In this document: piece by piece, positions 61,347-64,000 of the stretch
How the letters are laid out: every line of letters starts with the position of its first letter
How positions within the stretch are numbered: the first letter of the stretch is position 1
Assembly (NCBI RefSeq): GCF_004802635.2
Contig: NZ_CP046052.1
Span: 1,116,001 to 1,180,000 of the forward strand
Direction of reading: 5' to 3'
Origin: Methylocystis heyeri
GTDB lineage: Bacteria > Pseudomonadota > Alphaproteobacteria > Rhizobiales > Beijerinckiaceae
DNA: 64,000 bases
Notes under the pieces: generated by a model
What the model was told of the DNA's origin: nothing
Database searches by the model: none
What the model saw: the letters and a program-made list of their open reading frames with translations, nothing else
Translations under genes and position numbers: made by a program

Positions 61347-62768
61347 CTAGCCGGATCTCACGGAAACTTCCCCGTAGTCGGACCGACTGTTTCTCCCCGC
61401 GAGCTCGTCTCCCGCATTTGCCGCAAGCGGCCGGAACGCAAAAATCGAAGCCGCCGAAATCAGCGCAACCACCATGAAGGCGGGCGCAAAATCCGAAGCC
61501 GCCAACTCGCCGCCGCCGCGCATGGCGCGAGAGGCCTCCAGCGCCGCGGCGCCGATCGCCACCCCCACCGATTGCGAAAGCTGCTGGCCGACGGAAGCGA
61601 AGCTGGTGGCCCGGCTCAATATGCGCTGGTCGATCTCGGCGTAGCCGACGGCGTTCAGCGCGGTGAATTCGAGCGAGCGGATAAAACCGCCGACCAGAAG
61701 GACGGCCATCACGATCCAATGGGGCGTTTCGACCGTGAAGAAGATGTTCGCAGTCAGAAAAACCGAAGAAATCAGGGCGTTTACGATCAGCACCCGCCGG
61801 AAGCCGAAGGCGTGCAGGATGGGCTGAGCCGCCGTCTTCATCGCCATCGCGCCCGCCGCGGCGATAAAGGTGAGCGAGCCCGACTGAAACGCCGACAGAT
61901 GAAATCCGGCCTGAAACAACAGCGGCAGCAGAAAAGGCAGGGCCCCTATGCCGATGCGGAACAGGAACCCGCCCAGGACCGCGGCGCGAAAGGTCGGAAC
62001 CTTCAACAGCCCTAGATCCAGAATCGGAAAAGGCGCGTTGCAAGCGTAGCGGACATAGGCGAAAAGGGCGGCGAATCCGATAAGGATGAGCGAGGTCCAG
62101 GCCAAGGGAGGCACGGCGCCCCTGCCCGCGACGCTGAAGCCGAATACGAGGCAGGACAGCCCAACCCCTGTGAGCGCGGCGCCTCGTATATCGAGCGGGC
62201 TCACATCGGTTTCGCGCAGGTCGGGTATGAAGCGGCTCGTCAGAAGAACGCCGAGCGCGCCCATCGGCACGTTGATCCAGAAGATGTATCGCCAATGGAA
62301 ATAGGTGGCGATGAAACCGCCGACCGGCGGGCCGATCAAGGGGCCGATCAGCGCCGGGATGGTGAGCCAGGCCAGAGCGCGCACCAGCTCGGCGCGCGGG
62401 GCCGTGCGCAAGATCACCAGCCTGCCGACCGGAGCCATCATGGCTCCGCCCATGCCCTGGACGACGCGCGAGGCCACCACGGTCTCCAGCGAGGACGACA
62501 GGCCGCAAAGGATCGAGCCGAGGGTGAAAACCACGATCGCCGCGCGAAAAACCTTGCGCGCCCCGAATTTATCCGCCGCCCAACCCGACATTGGGATAAA
62601 TACCGCAAGAGCCAAGAGATAGGAGGTCAGCGCCAGCTTGAGGGCTATCGGGTCCTCATGAAGGTCCGCAGCCATCGCCGGCAACGCCGTGGCCAGCACG
62701 GTGCCGTCCAGATTCTCCATGAACAGGGCGGTGGCGACGATGAGGGGCGTCAGGACCAGAGTGGGCAA
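61347..62768 (-). CDS. MFS drug/H+ antiporter, DHA2-like
   Basis: The 473-residue protein has about 13-14 hydrophobic segments, with DHA2 signatures FMENLDGTVLATALPAMAADL, YLLALAVFIPMSGWAADKFG, VQGMGGAMMAPVGRLVI and GPPVGGFIATYFHWRYIFWINVPMG-like blocks. Such pumps export drugs or other hydrophobic compounds. It is convergent with the EamA gene and diverges from ftsY. No regulator is adjacent. Confidence 0.88.
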   Translation of the reverse strand: MPTLVLTPLIVATALFMENLDGTVLATALPAMAADLHEDPIALKLALTSYLLALAVFIPMSGWAADKFGARKVFRAAIVVFTLGSILCGLSSSLETVVASRVVQGMGGAMMAPVGRLVILRTAPRAELVRALAWLTIPALIGPLIGPPVGGFIATYFHWRYIFWINVPMGALGVLLTSRFIPDLRETDVSPLDIRGAALTGVGLSCLVFGFSVAGRGAVPPLAWTSLILIGFAALFAYVRYACNAPFPILDLGLLKVPTFRAAVLGGFLFRIGIGALPFLLPLLFQAGFHLSAFQSGSLTFIAAAGAMAMKTAAQPILHAFGFRRVLIVNALISSVFLTANIFFTVETPHWIVMAVLLVGGFIRSLEFTALNAVGYAEIDQRILSRATSFASVGQQLSQSVGVAIGAAALEASRAMRGGGELAASDFAPAFMVVALISAASIFAFRPLAANAGDELAGRNSRSDYGEVSVRSG

Positions 62769-62889
62769 AGGCGAAGGGCCTCTTTGATTTCGGGGCGCGA
62801 ACGGAAAGAATCACGAGCTGCGGCGCAGACACGCTTGCACTGGTTCTTTAATGCAGTCTGGTGTACGGGTCAGCCGCGAAGAGGAAACC

Positions 62890-63969
62890 ATGAGCCAATC
62901 AGACGGGACCAAAGAGAAGCGGGGCATGTTTGCGCGCCTTTTCGGTCGCGGCGCCCCGGCGCCGGAGCCTGCGGGCGAAACCCCGGCGGAGGAAGCCCCG
63001 GCCCCCAAGCGCAGCTGGCGCGAACGCCTGTTCGGCGGGCTGTTCCGGTCTTCGCAGGCGATCGCCAAGGGCATCGCCGAGGTGTTCACCAAGCGTAAGC
63101 TGGATACGCTGACGCTCGAGGAGCTGGAGGACGTGCTTCTGCGCGCCGACCTCGGCGTCGCCGCAGCCCAGCGCGTCACCAAAGCGGTGGGCGCCGCCCG
63201 CTATGAGAAAAACATCGAGCCCGACGAGGTTCGCGCCATTCTGGCGCGCGAGGTCGAGAACATTCTCGAGCCCGTCGCCCTGCCCTTCGACATCGACGCC
63301 TCCAGGCGTCCATTCGTGGTCCTCGTGGTCGGCGTGAACGGCTCGGGCAAAACCACCACCATCGCCAAGCTCGCCTCCAAATGGCGCAGCGAGGGAAAAA
63401 GCGTGGTGCTGGCCGCCGGCGACACTTTCCGCGCCGCCGCCGTCGAGCAGTTGCGGATATGGGGCGACCGTCTGGACGCCACTGTCGTCGCCGGAAAAGA
63501 GGGCGCCGACGCCGCCGGCCTCGCCTTCGACGCCATCAAGACCGCCCGGGAGCAGAACGCCGAAGTTCTGCTTATGGACACCGCGGGCCGTTTGCAGAAC
63601 CGCACCGAATTGATGGCGGAACTGGAAAAGATCGTCAGGGTGATGAAAAAGGCCGACCCGGAAGCGCCCCATGCGGTGCTGCTGGTGCTCGACGCCACCG
63701 TCGGCCAGAACGCCCTCGCCCAGGTCGAAGTTTTCGGCAAGACCGCGGGCGTGACCGGCCTCGTCATGACCAAGCTGGACGGAACCGCCCGCGGCGGCAT
63801 TCTGGTCGCCATCGCGGAGAAATACGCGCTTCCGATCCACTTCGTGGGCGTCGGCGAAAGCGCCGACGACCTCGAACCCTTCACTGCGCGCGATTTCGCG
63901 CGCGCCATAGCGGGACTCGACCCCGAGGAATCCGACCCCGCGAAAGCCGCGGCGGAGATCGCAAAATGA
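62890..63969 (+). CDS. ftsY: Signal recognition particle receptor FtsY
   Basis: FtsY receives SRP-ribosome complexes at the membrane. The 359-residue protein has a short acidic/Pro-rich A region, then the N domain (about 45-140) and G domain with GVNGSGKTTTIAKLA, DTFRAAAVEQL, LLMDTAGRLQN and TKLDGTARGG. The ATG at 62890 follows GAGGAAACC; 13 earlier codons are in frame but look non-coding. The next gene starts in the stop codon (ATGA). Confidence 0.96.
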   Translation: MSQSDGTKEKRGMFARLFGRGAPAPEPAGETPAEEAPAPKRSWRERLFGGLFRSSQAIAKGIAEVFTKRKLDTLTLEELEDVLLRADLGVAAAQRVTKAVGAARYEKNIEPDEVRAILAREVENILEPVALPFDIDASRRPFVVLVVGVNGSGKTTTIAKLASKWRSEGKSVVLAAGDTFRAAAVEQLRIWGDRLDATVVAGKEGADAAGLAFDAIKTAREQNAEVLLMDTAGRLQNRTELMAELEKIVRVMKKADPEAPHAVLLVLDATVGQNALAQVEVFGKTAGVTGLVMTKLDGTARGGILVAIAEKYALPIHFVGVGESADDLEPFTARDFARAIAGLDPEESDPAKAAAEIAK

Positions 63970-64000
63970 CTGAGCAAACAGCCCTGGAGAAGAACGCCGG
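63966..64000 (+). CDS. Start of the gene after ftsY, cut by window edge
   Basis: ATG at 63966 overlaps the ftsY stop. Only MTEQTALEKNA is visible. In many Hyphomicrobiales the gene here encodes an IspZ-type septation protein; that is inference from gene order. Confidence 0.5.
   Translation, partial: MTEQTALEKNA

Overview
This 64 kb window looks like the chromosome of a GC-rich alphaproteobacterium of the order Hyphomicrobiales (Rhizobiales). The evidence is the set of order-typical genes (cpdR, an RcdA/DUF1465 protein, DUF992 and DUF930 proteins, hom followed by glpX, ftsY at the right edge) and the short palindromic repeats between genes. A Methylocystaceae/Beijerinckiaceae-like methylotroph is possible, but no diagnostic gene (methane or methanol oxidation, serine cycle) lies in the window, so the family is inference.

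Layout. 1-2042: an IS66-family insertion sequence (tnpA, tnpB, tnpC), cut by the left edge. 2043-4366: accessory DNA with an uncharacterised protein translationally coupled to an HTH-ImmA/IrrE metalloprotease. 4478-15686: housekeeping genes, namely a ChbG/HpnK deacetylase, RNase R, CvpA, PurF, an SDR, a DUF992 protein, homoserine dehydrogenase, a GlpX-like protein with an altered metal site, a DUF930 protein and a small lipoprotein. 15828-21385: an acid phosphatase and a TonB-dependent receptor followed by its own ExbB-ExbD-TonB. 21555-24609: an RsmB-like methyltransferase and GuaA. 24685-27722: an accessory island after the guaA 3' end, with an HNH nuclease-like gene, a gene carrying an Rx4H (HEPN-like) motif, a decayed VapBC pair and an intact PIN toxin-antitoxin pair. 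27876-35745: mixed content with GNAT, YbaK, LysR and a divergent polytopic histidine-rich membrane protein, a TPR-glycosyltransferase-DUF6165 fusion, and an orphan HsdR_N nuclease-like gene. 35917-37612: TetR and a divergent aldo/keto reductase sharing two matching operators. 37709-39673: a yjfL-yjfM-yjfC-like operon. 39684-43212: HisN, N-formylglutamate amidohydrolase, CpdR, L31 and RcdA. 44029-48350: CcdA, a TSUP exporter, YjbQ, a SleB-type hydrolase and an orphan gene. 49268-54062: a tandem glycine riboswitch controlling gcvT-gcvH-gcvPA-gcvPB. 54055-64000: an NHL-type secreted protein, a nitrilase, IHF-alpha, an SbmA/BacA-like ABC protein, RlmE, a cupin, two transporters, FtsY and the first codons of the next gene.

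The functional units best supported are the glycine cleavage operon with its riboswitch, the self-contained TonB uptake operon, the CpdR/RcdA pair (both ClpXP proteolysis factors in Caulobacter) and the TetR/aldo-keto reductase switch. The best candidates for something undescribed are the HNH + Rx4H pair behind guaA (24685-26425), the coupled 187-residue protein + HTH-ImmA/IrrE pair (2379-4366) and the GlpX with a rebuilt active-site loop. Several families of interspersed repeats recur; one copy sits between gcvT and gcvH and is bracketed by a 17-bp direct repeat. No rRNA, tRNA or CRISPR array was seen.
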